Shown one piece after another: positions 1 to 10,700 of a stretch of DNA of 64,000 nucleotides; positions within the stretch are counted from its first letter, which is position 1; every line of letters begins with the position of its first letter. A program made the position numbers and the translations under genes. Below the pieces are notes generated by a model. The model ran no database searches, was not told the DNA's origin, and saw nothing but the letters and a program-made list of their open reading frames with translations. Source of the DNA: Sesamum alatum (Eukaryota; Streptophyta; Magnoliopsida; Lamiales; Pedaliaceae); contig JACGWO010000011.1 of NCBI GenBank assembly GCA_034509735.1, forward strand, positions 21,560,979 to 21,624,978, read 5' to 3'.

Positions 1-394
1 ACTTATAAGTACAAAGTAATTGTATCACTCACAAGATCATCTATACTAATACAAAAGAAAATGTCATACACACTCACAAACGGCGATTTGTGAGTGTCAT
101 TCAACTGCCATTTAAAATTAAAAGTGCCCTTCAACCGGTAATAGAACTAACTTATGTAACTTCTAAATTTTATTTTAATTGATAAATTAGTTTCTTTTCT
201 TTCTTTTTGTCTTTTGTTTTCTTAATGCATGTATTGATTTATACTTTATTGTTATTTATACTAATACAATTTAAAACATAAAAGAATATTTATTATATGC
301 ACCAGATTTAAAGTGCCACAATGACTAGTGATATAAAAAGGAAAGCCAACACAAACAACACTGACCAGCTTTTGATGCTGCAGCAACAAACTAT
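1..394. other. 3' flank of the PAO5-like gene
   Basis: AT-rich non-coding sequence downstream of the minus-strand polyamine oxidase. The last ~30 bases before the stop codon (from about 365) match the 3' flank of the second PAO copy near 15045, so the duplicated segment extends slightly past the coding region. No gene is visible here. Confidence 0.6.
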
Positions 395-2017
395 TCACAT
401 AACATCACAGTTATAGTGTTTAAGAAGCCTGTTGGCTTCTCTGATCCCACTAAGGTAAGCTCCATGTGTGGTGGAGTAGTGTGTTCTGTGTGTGGCTTCT
501 CCTGCAAATAGAACTTGCAATTGTGATCGAGGGGAATCAAGATTGCTGCTGTTTTCAGGCAATGGCTCTGCCAATGCATCTATATCATCTCCACTTGATC
601 CAACTGCTACATAGCTGTATGATCCAAAGAAGAGAGGATCACTCCCCCACTCACTCCTCAACACTTTATCAAACTTCAATTGCTTTCCTTCTCCAGAATC
701 CTCATCACTTTCATCTTGTGATTTTGATGATAACAGGTTTGAGACAGTCGTTGAGAACCCGTTAGCGATCTCCTCGTCGCTGAGAGATTCAACTTCAAGA
801 GCCTCCTGCCCTGCAAACCATGACAGCACGACTCTTGAATTGCTGTAAATTGGATACAGGGAAGACGCCGCCCTCATCCATTTCGGAATCTTGGGGTCCC
901 GTAACTCGGAATCCGGTGGATGAAAAACCATTTGCAAGGGGGGGAATTTGAAACTGCTGGTTTCTTGATATTGGGAAGGTAGTTGCAAGAAGACCTTGTC
1001 CACAAGCCCGTATCCGAGCCTTGAAATTGCTTGAATCTTGGGACTAGGCAATGGAGGAATGAACATATTGCAATCTTGGTGAATCCCACGTTTGAGAACC
1101 CCAAGTGAAACAGTAACTATAACATGATCAACCGATACAGTTGATCCATCGCAAAAATGCAGCTTCACCGGCCTACCGTCGTCCCCATTGTCCGATCGCA
1201 ATTCTTGGCTGCAGCCATCGGGTTGCCATTCGAATTTCTCCACTATCCGGCCTAACTGTATCGTCCCGACTGGTAAAACAGAGGCCAAAGATTCAATCAC
1301 TCCAGAGTAGCCTCCAGCTATAGTTATCTCTTCCCCTGGAAATATTTCATACTCGCTCTCTGCATTGTAATCCAGAGTCCCCAAATCATCTACCGCGGAG
1401 AAAGCCTTGTGAGCGCGCTCATGCATTGCGAAAACCGCTTCTTCCAGCGATTTCCTGCTCCAATTCCCAACCCCGTCGACGGGTTTCTGATCTTTCACGA
1501 AACTCCAATAAGCCTCCAGGCCCTGCCTGAGGAAAGATCCGACACTGAGATTTCCAGGGCCACAATTGGTCCAACAATGCTTCACTATTTCAGAGCTTAC
1601 ACCATCTCCATCAACGGGTTTTCCTTCAATGAAATTCCGAAGATTCTTGAAAAGGGTAGAGATGGGTTGGACAAACGATGGATTAAGCTCATACCCACCT
1701 TCTGCTACGGTGATTGGCTTATGAGAAAAGAAGCCATCCATGCGCTCCCAGGGCTGGTGAGAGTGGAGCAAGGCTGATTCTTGAGCGATTTTGTAGACTG
1801 GGCTGCCTTGGATTCCGTGGATCCAGGTAGCCCCTAGCTCAATCCGGTCACCGCAGAACTCCGACGAGTTAATCCGGCCGCCGATCCTGGTTCCGCCCTC
1901 CACGACGGAGAGCTCGAAGAGTTGGTTCGAGTTCGTAGATTTGTAGAGCTTGTTAGCGGCGGCGAGCCCTGCCATTCCTGCGCCAATTATCACAATTCTC
2001 GGCTTCTTGCTCACCAT
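395..2017 (-). CDS. PAO5: PAO5-like polyamine oxidase (FAD-dependent amine oxidase), intact
   Basis: Intronless ORF of 540 residues. Flavin amine oxidases of this group oxidise spermine or thermospermine, giving H2O2 and an aminoaldehyde or a shorter polyamine. The N-terminus has the dinucleotide-binding GxGxxG motif (IIGAGMAGLAAANKL, about residues 10-24), followed by the ...GGRINSSEFCGDRIELGATWIHG block typical of the PAO/LSD1 fold. A DKVFLQ segment near residue 340 holds the lysine conserved in this family. The C-terminal VLFAGEATHRTHYSTTHGAY block is the second FAD-contact motif. Length is close to Arabidopsis PAO5 (about 530 residues), which is also intronless. There is no peroxisomal SKL-type C-terminus (it ends in CDVM), so a cytosolic location is inferred. 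A decayed paralogue lies about 13 kb away in the same orientation. Substrate preference cannot be read from sequence alone. Confidence 0.93.
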   Translation of the reverse strand: MVSKKPRIVIIGAGMAGLAAANKLYKSTNSNQLFELSVVEGGTRIGGRINSSEFCGDRIELGATWIHGIQGSPVYKIAQESALLHSHQPWERMDGFFSHKPITVAEGGYELNPSFVQPISTLFKNLRNFIEGKPVDGDGVSSEIVKHCWTNCGPGNLSVGSFLRQGLEAYWSFVKDQKPVDGVGNWSRKSLEEAVFAMHERAHKAFSAVDDLGTLDYNAESEYEIFPGEEITIAGGYSGVIESLASVLPVGTIQLGRIVEKFEWQPDGCSQELRSDNGDDGRPVKLHFCDGSTVSVDHVIVTVSLGVLKRGIHQDCNMFIPPLPSPKIQAISRLGYGLVDKVFLQLPSQYQETSSFKFPPLQMVFHPPDSELRDPKIPKWMRAASSLYPIYSNSRVVLSWFAGQEALEVESLSDEEIANGFSTTVSNLLSSKSQDESDEDSGEGKQLKFDKVLRSEWGSDPLFFGSYSYVAVGSSGDDIDALAEPLPENSSNLDSPRSQLQVLFAGEATHRTHYSTTHGAYLSGIREANRLLKHYNCDVM

Positions 2018-2412
2018 TTTTGCATCTTTTCTTGTTACCCAATCTTTGACTGGCTTCGCTCTATACTTATCAAAGACGGAAAAAGACTGAAGGTGAGCGG
2101 CGAGCGCTTATTCCACAACTTGGGGTCTTTTTTTAACTTTTGTTTAAATATTATCATGAGTCGTTAGCTTATATAATGATTCATTATAATATTTTTTTTT
2201 TAAATAATTATAAGAGACTTCAAGCGGTTAGTGATTCACACTTTTTTCCTTCTTTTTTGTTTATTTAATTATTATTTTATAATAACTAATTCGGTTAATA
2301 ATTAATTGATAATTTAATTTTATTAATTGTAATAATTAATATTTTTAATAATAATATTATGAAATTTTTATTTAATATTTTTATAATTAAAAAATTTTAA
2401 TACTAAAACTGA
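2018..2412. other. Upstream region of the PAO5-like gene
   Basis: The first ~60 bases upstream of the start codon resemble the upstream flank of the second PAO copy (TCTTTTCTTGTTACC is shared). The remainder is AT-rich and runs directly into the LTR at 2413, so the native promoter is at most about 400 bp before transposon sequence. No clear TATA box was assigned. Confidence 0.5.
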
Positions 2413-3171
2413 TGTGAGCAAAAAAAACTTAATTAAAGTTGTCTTCTTGGACTTGAATGGAGTGGGCCTAGATTTTACCGATTTGGATAGGGGACCTGCA
2501 AAAAAAAAAAAAAAAGTTAGCACTCCGACGCTTAAATCAGTAAAAAATTTTGAAATAAATAAGCTTGAATGCAAGAAGAATTTAATGAGAATAAATAACA
2601 TAATAGGATGCCAAGTGCAGTCTGAAGAGATTTGAGAGATGTTACTCGTCCAGGCAAGGGATTGGTATTTATAGAGAGAGTCATTTGAAGTAGAAGAATA
2701 CTTGTGGGGTGGGGGGAGGGGGGTTAGGACTCCTTGGGGATTGGCTAGGGCCTCCTTGGAGTCCTACCCGAACTGGGCTCCTAGAAAGGAGGAGGTGGTT
2801 GTGAGATCCGCCCTAGATAGGGAGGGATATTTGGATGATCCTTATCCAGTTTTCTTGACTGAATCTTATCTTTTCCTTTGCCCACCTCTTTCCTTGGGCC
2901 TGGATGGGCTTCTCCTGTGGGCTTTTTCTTTCGAGCTGTAGGTGGGCTTCCTTCGTGAGTCCTTTCTTCCAAGGTCTCTTCCCCCTACAAGGGCCTTATT
3001 CCCTCCCTTGAGGAGGGCCTGGCCTGATCCTCTGAGTGGGCATAGTGTTGGATTCTCCAGGCGGGCCTGGGCTGCTGCTGGGTCATTTTCCTTGGGCTCA
3101 CACCATGGAGATGGGTCCTTCTAACTTTCTAGGCCGTGTGTATGGGCCGACCAATTTGGGCATATCAATCA
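2413..3171 (-). repeat. 3' LTR of a Tat-lineage gypsy element
   Basis: Read on the minus strand it starts TGATTGATATG and ends GCTCACA, so it has TG...CA ends and is about 759 bp long. It directly follows a polypurine tract. A CTATAAATACC TATA box lies near 2670 (minus). Downstream of it is CTGATTTAAGCGTCGGAGTG (2540-2521), a motif common in plant gypsy LTRs, followed by a T tract and TTTGCAGGT. The partner 5' LTR is absent, so the ends cannot be checked against a second copy. Confidence 0.75.
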
Positions 3172-3187
3172 GTCCCCCCTCCCCCCG
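3172..3187 (-). other. Polypurine tract of the Tat element
   Basis: On the minus strand a GGGGGGAGGGGGG tract sits immediately 5' of the LTR start TGATTG. This is the expected primer for plus-strand DNA synthesis of an LTR retrotransposon and fixes the element's orientation as minus. Confidence 0.75.
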
Positions 3188-3745
3188 ATGGGGAAGAAGG
3201 TCCCTTATTCCCCTTAAGAGTAGGAGTCTTCTTGGAGGCCCATAGGGGGAACTCCTATTGACCTCCCCTTGACTTCTTCGACCTTCTGCCTTCTAAAAGT
3301 GAGGCCTCCCTTGCCGCTAGGAAAGTTAGCCTTCCCTCCTTGGGATGCGAAGCCTCATTCGTCATTAAGAAAGGGCTGGCAGCCTTTGCAGGCTTCGAGG
3401 CGTAGTCCGACAATGATAACTAGGGTGGATTTGACATTTCTGGCGCCCAGACACCTTGGGGCGTGGGCGCGTAACCTACTTGCTTGGCGTGGGAGGGCAG
3501 TTTTTGATAACTGCCCATGTCTGTCCTATAACCACCAATTGGGGGGTAGTTACCTGTACGTCCCTCCAGGTAGCCACATCCTCCCCTTCTCGCCCCTGTA
3601 ACCGCGCCCACAAGGGTCTCCCTTCACCTTCTTCCCCTTTACCCTACGCCATTCGAAAGAGAGAAAATCTGAGCTTTCATAAACCTGTAAGTTCATCTTC
3701 CCCTTTTCTGTCTTTTTGCCATTTTTCTTTCTTGGTGACCCTAAC
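3188..3745. other. Tat element sequence between polypurine tract and antisense ORF
   Basis: Fairly GC-rich, C- and T-rich sequence without a recognised coding region. A possible 5' splice donor (CCTGTAAGT, about 3685-3693) lies about 55 bases upstream of the plus-strand ATG at 3746. That would suit a spliced leader for the antisense ORF, but this is inference only. Confidence 0.4.
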
Positions 3746-4725
3746 ATGTCTTCTTCTTCTACCCCTTCTGATGAATCGGTGCAGTATGTCGGAGCGAGGT
3801 ATGTAGGCGATGATCCCTCCGAAGCCATTTCAGGGGGTGCAAGCCATGGTCCAACGGTTGCTCGTGGTGGCCGGAGGTGGAGCATTAGGTAACTTGCGCG
3901 ACTTTCTAGGCGTTTGATAGATTAACTGAAGGAGGGAAGTGAGGGGGAGGGAGAGGGAGATGATCATGGATCCCTCTGTCGTCCCCTAGCTAGTGGGTCG
4001 GATCCCTTTGTTGTCCCTTCTTTTTCGATAAAGAAACGTCTAACCGCCTACTCGCCCGCCCTTGCCCAATTGAATCAGCACCCTTATGCCATCTGTGATA
4101 TGATTGATGAGAGGCTCCACTCCTGGTTTGTGTTGACTACCAAGGAGGTCCCTTTGGAGGAACCCCTGGGTACTCCTTTAATTTCTTGTTGTGTTTGTTT
4201 GAATTGACATGGGTTGTCTTTAACTGTTGATTTTCTTTTGTGACAGAGGTCATCATGTTTAGGAAATGTTTGCGAGACAGTGCCCAGGGCACCCCTACAG
4301 GGACGCTTTCTGTCACCCGGACCTCGAAGGGACCTCTACCAACGCTAGAGAGAAGCGGACTGCCTGAAGGGGGTTCTTCCAAGAGGACTAAAGGGGCCTC
4401 CTCCAGCCAGCCTTCTTCGGAAGGCTTCCAAAGGGCAGCCACTCGTTCTACCACAGGGCCCCCTCCTCCACCTCTTCCCTCAGGAGGTTCATCTCCTTGC
4501 CGCCAATGGTTCATCCCGGATTGGGAGGTGTACACCCATCAATTTGTCTTGAAGGAGCGAGAAGAGGAATCAGGACTCTTCCCAGAGCTCCTAGGAAGGA
4601 TGGTGCTCCTAGCAGACAAGCGGTCCATAGATTCCTATTTTCCAGGAAGATATGGCCAAGGCCTTATCATGCTATGCCTCAAAGGCCTTTCTTTGCTTGC
4701 ATACTTTGAATGTTCTTGCTGTTAA
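3746..4725 (+). pseudogene. Antisense ORF region of the Tat element (broken, possibly spliced)
   Basis: Plus-strand coding-like sequence, opposite to pol. A first segment starts at ATG 3746 (MSSSSTPSDESVQYVG...) and reads 48 residues to a stop that overlaps a possible donor AG|GTAACT near 3888. A middle segment around 4015-4200 reads KKRLTAYSPALAQLNQHPYA. A third, after a plausible acceptor TTTTGTGACAG near 4235, reads to 4725 (MFRKCLRDSAQG...), is rich in Ser, Pro and Gly, and contains WFIPDWEVYTHQFVLKEREEE. Some Tat-lineage elements are known to carry an extra antisense ORF between pol and the 3' LTR; the position and strand here fit that. The product's function is unknown. I did not establish a match to any named domain. 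Confidence 0.5.
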
Positions 4726-4726
4726 G

Positions 4727-5480
4727 GGCTTGTCGCCCTTATTTTGTGTGTGAGGTCCAAGACCCCCTTTGTGTTTCTGCTGAGGGTCCCTACCCTTTTG
4801 AACCTGCGAATGAATGGTAGTTTTTAGGAAAATATAACTTTTAGAAGTACCTGTTGGAAGGGTTACATGCCTTGCCTTTTGCAGAGGAATGCTAGATATG
4901 CCGGTATGTGAACATGGCTTACTTGTGGACAGGGCCTGCTCTTGGAACAGTGCTTACCTTCCTGGAGAATGTGGTGCCTGCTCGAGGTATGGCTTTATTT
5001 TCTTAGAGAGTGCCTGTGGGAGAACAGGGCTTTTAGAATTTGAAGATGCCTGTTGTGGAACATGGCTTAAAATTTTGAGGCTGTCTGTTATGGAATAGGG
5101 CTTATAGGTATCACCCTGTTAAGGGCAGAAAGTAAGTCTGTGAAACATCCTTTAATAAGAGGATTTTACCTTGTTTGATGATATTTCGAGGGGGCTTCCT
5201 GCCAAACCGTAGGACTTTAGCTAGGAAGGCTTTATTTCGCGGAGTCCAGCCTAGGTGCAGACTTTATTTTGTGAGGATGCCTCCCAAGGAGGCAGGTTTT
5301 TATTTTGTGGGGAAGCGCCCAAGCTCGAGACAGGGCGCGCTGCGGGGGAGTTCCTGCCAAGAAGGCAGGAGGGCTTCCGCTAGGGAGTGGACCTGGCTGG
5401 AAGGTAGAACTTATTCTTAAAGAGGTCGTGCTAGGAGGGCAGGCATACGACCTTTTGTTTGAGGAGTGCCATGCCTAGAG
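4727..5480. repeat. Quasi-tandem repeats between Tat pol and 3' LTR
   Basis: Two sets of imperfect repeats. From about 4890 to 5105, units resemble TGCCTGTTGTGGAACATGGC followed by a T-rich stretch, repeated roughly every 45-60 bases. From about 5190 to 5480, units resemble CCAAGGAGGCAGGTTTTTAT followed by TTTGTG. No coding sequence is evident. Tat-lineage retrotransposons are known for tandem repeats in the 3' untranslated part, which matches this position. Confidence 0.5.
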
Positions 5481-7632
5481 GGCAGGTTTCATGCGAAGAA
5501 TTTTCGCAAGTTGTGGATGTTCCAGGGGCGAGGCAGAGGACGTCCCTCCCCATTTTCCAGTTCGTAGGCTCCATTGCCTAATACTCACTTTACTTTGTAT
5601 GGTCCTTCCCAGGTGGGGTCAAGCTTCCCCACTGGTTTCGAGACCTCCACTTTTCAGAGTACCAGGTTTCCTACTTGTAGCTAGTGAGGTCTTACTCATT
5701 TATTGTATGCATTAAGCATTAAGCTTTTGTATCATTGCATGCGGAGAATGCTCGTTCGCGCAACTCCTCTATGAAATCGAGGCTTTCCTTGAGCAAGTTA
5801 TTATTGATGTCTTCAATGTAACATATTATTTGATGGGAAGGCATGCCCACCTCGACAGGTATTACCGCCTCCGTTCTGTATACAAGGGAGGAAGGGCTTT
5901 CGCCCGTAGAATTTCTAGGAGAGGTTCGATAAGTCTAGAGGACACTCGTAAGATCCTCTACCCAATTGCCTCCGGCTTTCTCGAGCCTTCTCTTGATTCC
6001 TTGAAGGAGGGTACAATTAGTGAGTGCCACTTGGCCATTATCTTGAGGATGTGCGATGGAGGTGAACCTCTATTTGATTCGTAAACCTCTGCACCATTCT
6101 TGAATTGTGCTCCCCTGGAATTGTCTTACATTGTCTGAAATAATTTCTCGATGAAGCCCAGAGTGGCAGATGATGTTCTTCCAGAGGAATTTCATGACTT
6201 CTCCCTAGGTAATGTGCGAGAAGGGCTCAGCCTCCACCCATTTTGTGAAGTAGTCAATGGCTACCAGGAGGAATTTCCTTTGCCCGGGAACAAGGGAAAA
6301 AGGGTCCTACAATGTCTATCCCCCATTGAGCGAAAGGGTAAGGAGCCAGCATAGTGTCTAATGGCTCGGTTGGCTGATGTAGTAAGGAGGCATGCCTCTG
6401 ACACTTTTCACAGTGCTTTACCAATGTCTTGGTATCTTCATTGTGGGCCAAAAGTATCCGACCCTTAGAGCCTTATGGCCAGGGCTAGTGCCCCAATATG
6501 GGACTCGCAACGTTCGCCGTAGATTTCCTTGAGGACGTAGATCCCTTCCTCTTGAGCTAAGCATTTCAGCAAGGGATGAGTGAATGACTTCTTGTAGAGC
6601 GTGCTTTCCATGGGGAGGAACTGAACTGCGGCCTCCCATTTGTCGGAAGGGAGGCGGCCTTCTTTGAACCAATCTAGGACTGGATGCCTCCATTCCCCCC
6701 AAAGGAGGATAGCCTAGACCTCCAGGGAGGATCTGGGTTTTGATAAATTTTGTATTGTACTCTGTCGAGTCCAACAGTTCTCCGTAGTGCTAGCCAACTT
6801 AGACAAGTAGTCAGCCTTGCTATTTTGTTCTCTTGGAATTTGAACAATCTCGAAATCCTCAAATTTCGATTTCCACTCTTCAATCCTCTGGAGGTATTGC
6901 TGCATGCATTCCTCCTTGGCTTCATATATTCCTTCTGTCTATCTAACGATGAGCTGGGAATCAGAGTAGGCTACTAGGCGTCTGGCCTCAGCCTCCCACG
7001 CCATCCTCATGCCCAGAGCAAGGGCTTCATATTCTGCCTCGTTATTAGAGGCATTAAACCCAAATTTGATTTGCAAACTCTAAATCCACTCCTTCACGGG
7101 AGGTGAGAACCACTCCCGCCCCACTCCTTGTGCTGTGGAGGATCCGTCTACGTGTAACAACCACATCTCCTCGTTGGAGAGGGGAGAGGTGCTTTCCGAC
7201 ATAAAATCCAGCAAAGCATGGGCTTTCATAGCTGTGCGTTGAAGGTATGAGATATCGTACTCATTGAGATCTATGGCCCATTTAATCAGTCGTCCCGAGG
7301 TGTCTGGTTTCCCCAGAACTTGTTTAAGGGGGTGATTGGTATGAACCCCCACGGGATAGGACAAGAAGTAGGGGCGCAACCTTCTGGCGATGATGACCAG
7401 CGCAAAAGCCATTTTTTCTTTAAGGTTTCTTTTTCTTGAGATATAGTTTGCAAGATAGTGTAGAGTGTTCCCAGATCCCAGCCATGGCGAGTCCCACCAT
7501 AAAAGAGGACAAGGGAAATAAGATCGAGATAGATTCTGATTCCTCAAGAGTATAAGCAATAGACAACCCAAGCACTGTTTTGGTGTCAAACTTGTTGGGT
7601 TGAACAAATATTTTGACTTGGAGTCGTTCCAT
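5480..7632 (-). pseudogene. Tat-lineage gypsy pol remnant: RNase H, second RNase H, integrase
   Basis: Minus-strand pol fragments in order from high to low coordinate. The end of RT and the first RNase H (FALVIIARRLRPYF, VHTNHPLKQVLGKPD, about 7440-7230) come first. A second RNase H (LLHVDGSSTA, NNEAEYEALALG, SDSQLIV, IPREQNSKADYLSKLAS) spans about 7180-6780. Then come the integrase zinc-binding region (LVKHCEKCQRHAS, about 6440-6390), integrase core pieces (FAQWGIDIVGPF; AHPQDNGQV; TEAVIPVEVG, about 6330-5830), and a C-terminal DPTWEGPYKV-like segment to about 5480. Two consecutive RNase H domains are diagnostic of the Tat lineage (Ogre/Retand type). Several frameshifts and stops make it non-functional. 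Sequence above about 7450 is no longer recognisable, and gag and most of RT are missing. Confidence 0.85.
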
Positions 7633-7762
7633 CCGAATCGCCGTCAGGGCAAAAATGAAGCTGGGGTTTATTGATGGAAGAAACCCCAGACCAGCAGAAA
7701 AGAGTGCCAGACCAGCAGAAAAGAGTGAAGAGTTCCATCAGTAGGAGAGGGCCGACGGACTG
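7633..7762. other. Junction between Tat and Copia sequences
   Basis: Short stretch with no clear assignment. A 20-base unit, CCAGACCAGCAGAAAAGAGT, is directly repeated (about 7690-7732). The Tat pol ends just before it and Copia gag begins just after, with no LTR between them. This is therefore a rearranged breakpoint rather than a clean nested insertion. Confidence 0.45.
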
Positions 7763-10700
7763 GTGGTTTCTTGGATACTCAACTCCATCTCAAAAGACAT
7801 CATTGAGTCTTTCCTATACATCAACTATGCAAAGGAGCTTTGGCTGGAGCTGAAAGAGAGATATGCGGTCAACATCAGACCCAAGATATATCAGTTGCAA
7901 AGGGAGATCACATTGGCCACACAAGGAACAGTTTCAGTATCCACGTATTTTGCAAAACTCAAGAAGCTCTGGGACTAGCTTGGATGCCTGGTAGCACCCC
8001 CATCTTGCAGTTGTGAGGCTTCCAAAGAAATGTCCGACTTGTACCAAGGGATCATCTCATGCAATTTCTAATCGGTCTCGATGAATACTTTAATGGTATT
8101 CAAAACCAATTGGTGATGATGGAACCACTTCCTAGTGTTTCCAAGGCCTATGGGACTATTTTGCAAATGTTTCGAAATTAATAAAGATCCAGACTAGTAC
8201 AAGACTCTCTTGGACCAAAGGAAAAAGGGGTCTAGCACTACTAGTAGAGCCCTGAGCACCACTAGTAGTCAAATAACAGACCAAGAATCAGTACAGAATG
8301 CAGTAGGTAGTGAGGCTATGTCTGAATTTCTGAGGAGTGCTTTGAGGAGACTGCAAGAAAGAACTGATGAAGAAGGGTCAGCTACAGATGATAGCTTTGA
8401 AGAGTTCAACAACTATGCATGTAAGGTCTCTACTAACACCACATTAAGGCATGCTAAAGGTTAGATAATTGAAAGCATATGTGTAATGACATTGTCTTGT
8501 TAAAATAAACTAGGAAACACAAGTCTATAGCATATATTCATCTAGCAGACAGATTTAAAACAACATGTGGGGGCTGTAGGGGATGTAATATTGCCTAACA
8601 ATCTAAAGTTGAGAGATGTATTGCATGTGGCTTCACTGAAATTCAATTTACTGTTTATTTGCAAATTATGTGACACTACCTGCATTAGATTCAAGTTTTT
8701 CCCAACTTGTTGCTTGTTGCAGGACCACAAGAATGATAGGATTATAGGTGTGGGAAGGCCTATAGGGAAATTGTACTTCTTGGATGATCATTCTTTCCAG
8801 GAACACACTATTAGGAAAATGATGCAGCACATTCAAGAAGTAGGTCTAACTGCAGTCTCTACTGATATGAATTTGTTGCATAGACGACTAGGCCACGCAT
8901 CCTCTATTGTACTAAATCACTTAGATTTCTTGAAAGAAATTAAAAACTGATGTGGATCTTTGTGAAGCATGTCCTTTAGCCAAGCAACAGAGAATGAATT
9001 TTCCTATCAGTCAGTCTAGTACAAATAACATCTTTGAACTTGTACATGGTGACGTATGGGGCCCATATAATCAACATTCATTGTCATAATGCACCTATAT
9101 GTTAACTTTGGTGGATGATTTTAGTAGGAGCACTTGGACATACTTGATGAAATATAAGTCTCAAACACTAAATATCCTAAAACAATGTCACCAAATGGTA
9201 CTCACACAATTTGACAAGAAAATCAAGATCTTGAGAAGTGATAATGGGGCTGAATTCCTCAGCCAACAATGTCAAGATTTCATGCAAAAAGAAGGAATCC
9301 TTCATTAGAAAACTTGTAGCTATACACCACAACAAAATGGTGTAGTTGAAAGAACCCAAGAGCACCTTCTTCAAGTAGCTAGAGCTTTAATGTTTCAATC
9401 AAATGTGCCAAGCATGTCTTGGTCAGAGGCTCTCTTAACTGCCACCTATATTATCAATAGGTTACCTACGCAAGTTTTAAACTGGAAAACCCCTTTTGAA
9501 CTACTGCATGGGAAGCCACCTAATTATGGACATTTTAGAACCTTTCGCAATCTATGTTTTGCCACTAACACACAGCCTCATAAGAGAAAGTTTGAAGCAA
9601 GAGCAAAAGGAATAGTCTTGGGATATGTAATAGGATACAAAGGGTATAGAATTTTTTATCTAAACAAACGCATTCTTATAAATCTAGAGATGTGGTATTC
9701 CACAAAGAAGTATTTCCTTATAAAGGAAGACAACTGGACCCTATTACCTATCTAATACCCACTATTATAGAGGAAAAAAAGACTGATTTATCTAAACGAT
9801 TACAACCTACGACTATAGAAACCATAGAACCAGTAGATACACAACCTAATTCTGACACACAATATGTTGTACAACTAAGGAGATCATCCAGGATTAGAAA
9901 AGAACCAGCCTGGATGCAGGACTTTGATTTCACCTATTCTGATCATACTTCATTATCTGTGTCTTCATTCACTCCTGTGCATAGCTGTTTCTTGGCTTCC
10001 TTAACAGGAACCAAGAAGTTACAAGCAAGCATCCGAACATAAAGACTGGAGAAAGGCTATGCAGAATGAATTAGACACTCTTAAGCAGAATAAAACTTGG
10101 GAAGTGACCACCCTACCACAAGATAAAAAGGCCATAGGCTGCCGATGGGTGTTTAAGCTCAAACTAAACGCAGATGGTTCGGTAAACAAGCACAAGGCAA
10201 GGTTGGTAACCAACGGCTAGAACCAGGTAGAAATGATAGATTATGTCGACAGTTTTTCTCCGGTGGCCAAAGCGGTAACTGTAAGAACTCTCCTGGCATT
10301 CACAACCTCCCTCAATTGGCACTTGCACCACATAGATGTAAATAATGCCTTCTTACACGGGCATCTAGAGGAGATATATATGCAACCACCCGAAGGATAC
10401 AACGTACCAAAGGGATAGGTCTGCAAGCTCGAAAGATCCCTTTACAGATTAAAACAAAGATCAAAACAGTGGAACGCTGAGTTTACCACAAAAGTTGAGG
10501 TGTTTGGCTTCAAACAATCCAAACACGACCACCGTCTCTTCACTAAGTCCACTGAAGCATGTTTGTTGGCCTTACTTGTGTATGTGGATTATATTTTAAT
10601 TGCAGGACAATGCGATAAGCATATTCAGGAAGTCAAACACTACCTCCATAACATGTTGTCCATCAAAGACCTAGGTACCGCCAAATACTTCCCAGGTCTG

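Noticed and set aside
466..1777. Plus-strand ORFs of 99 and 122 codons opposite the PAO5-like gene
   Set aside because: They lie on the complementary strand of a conserved coding sequence and have no recognisable features; the related plus-strand ORFs at 15143 and 16037 exist only because the PAO copy is duplicated.
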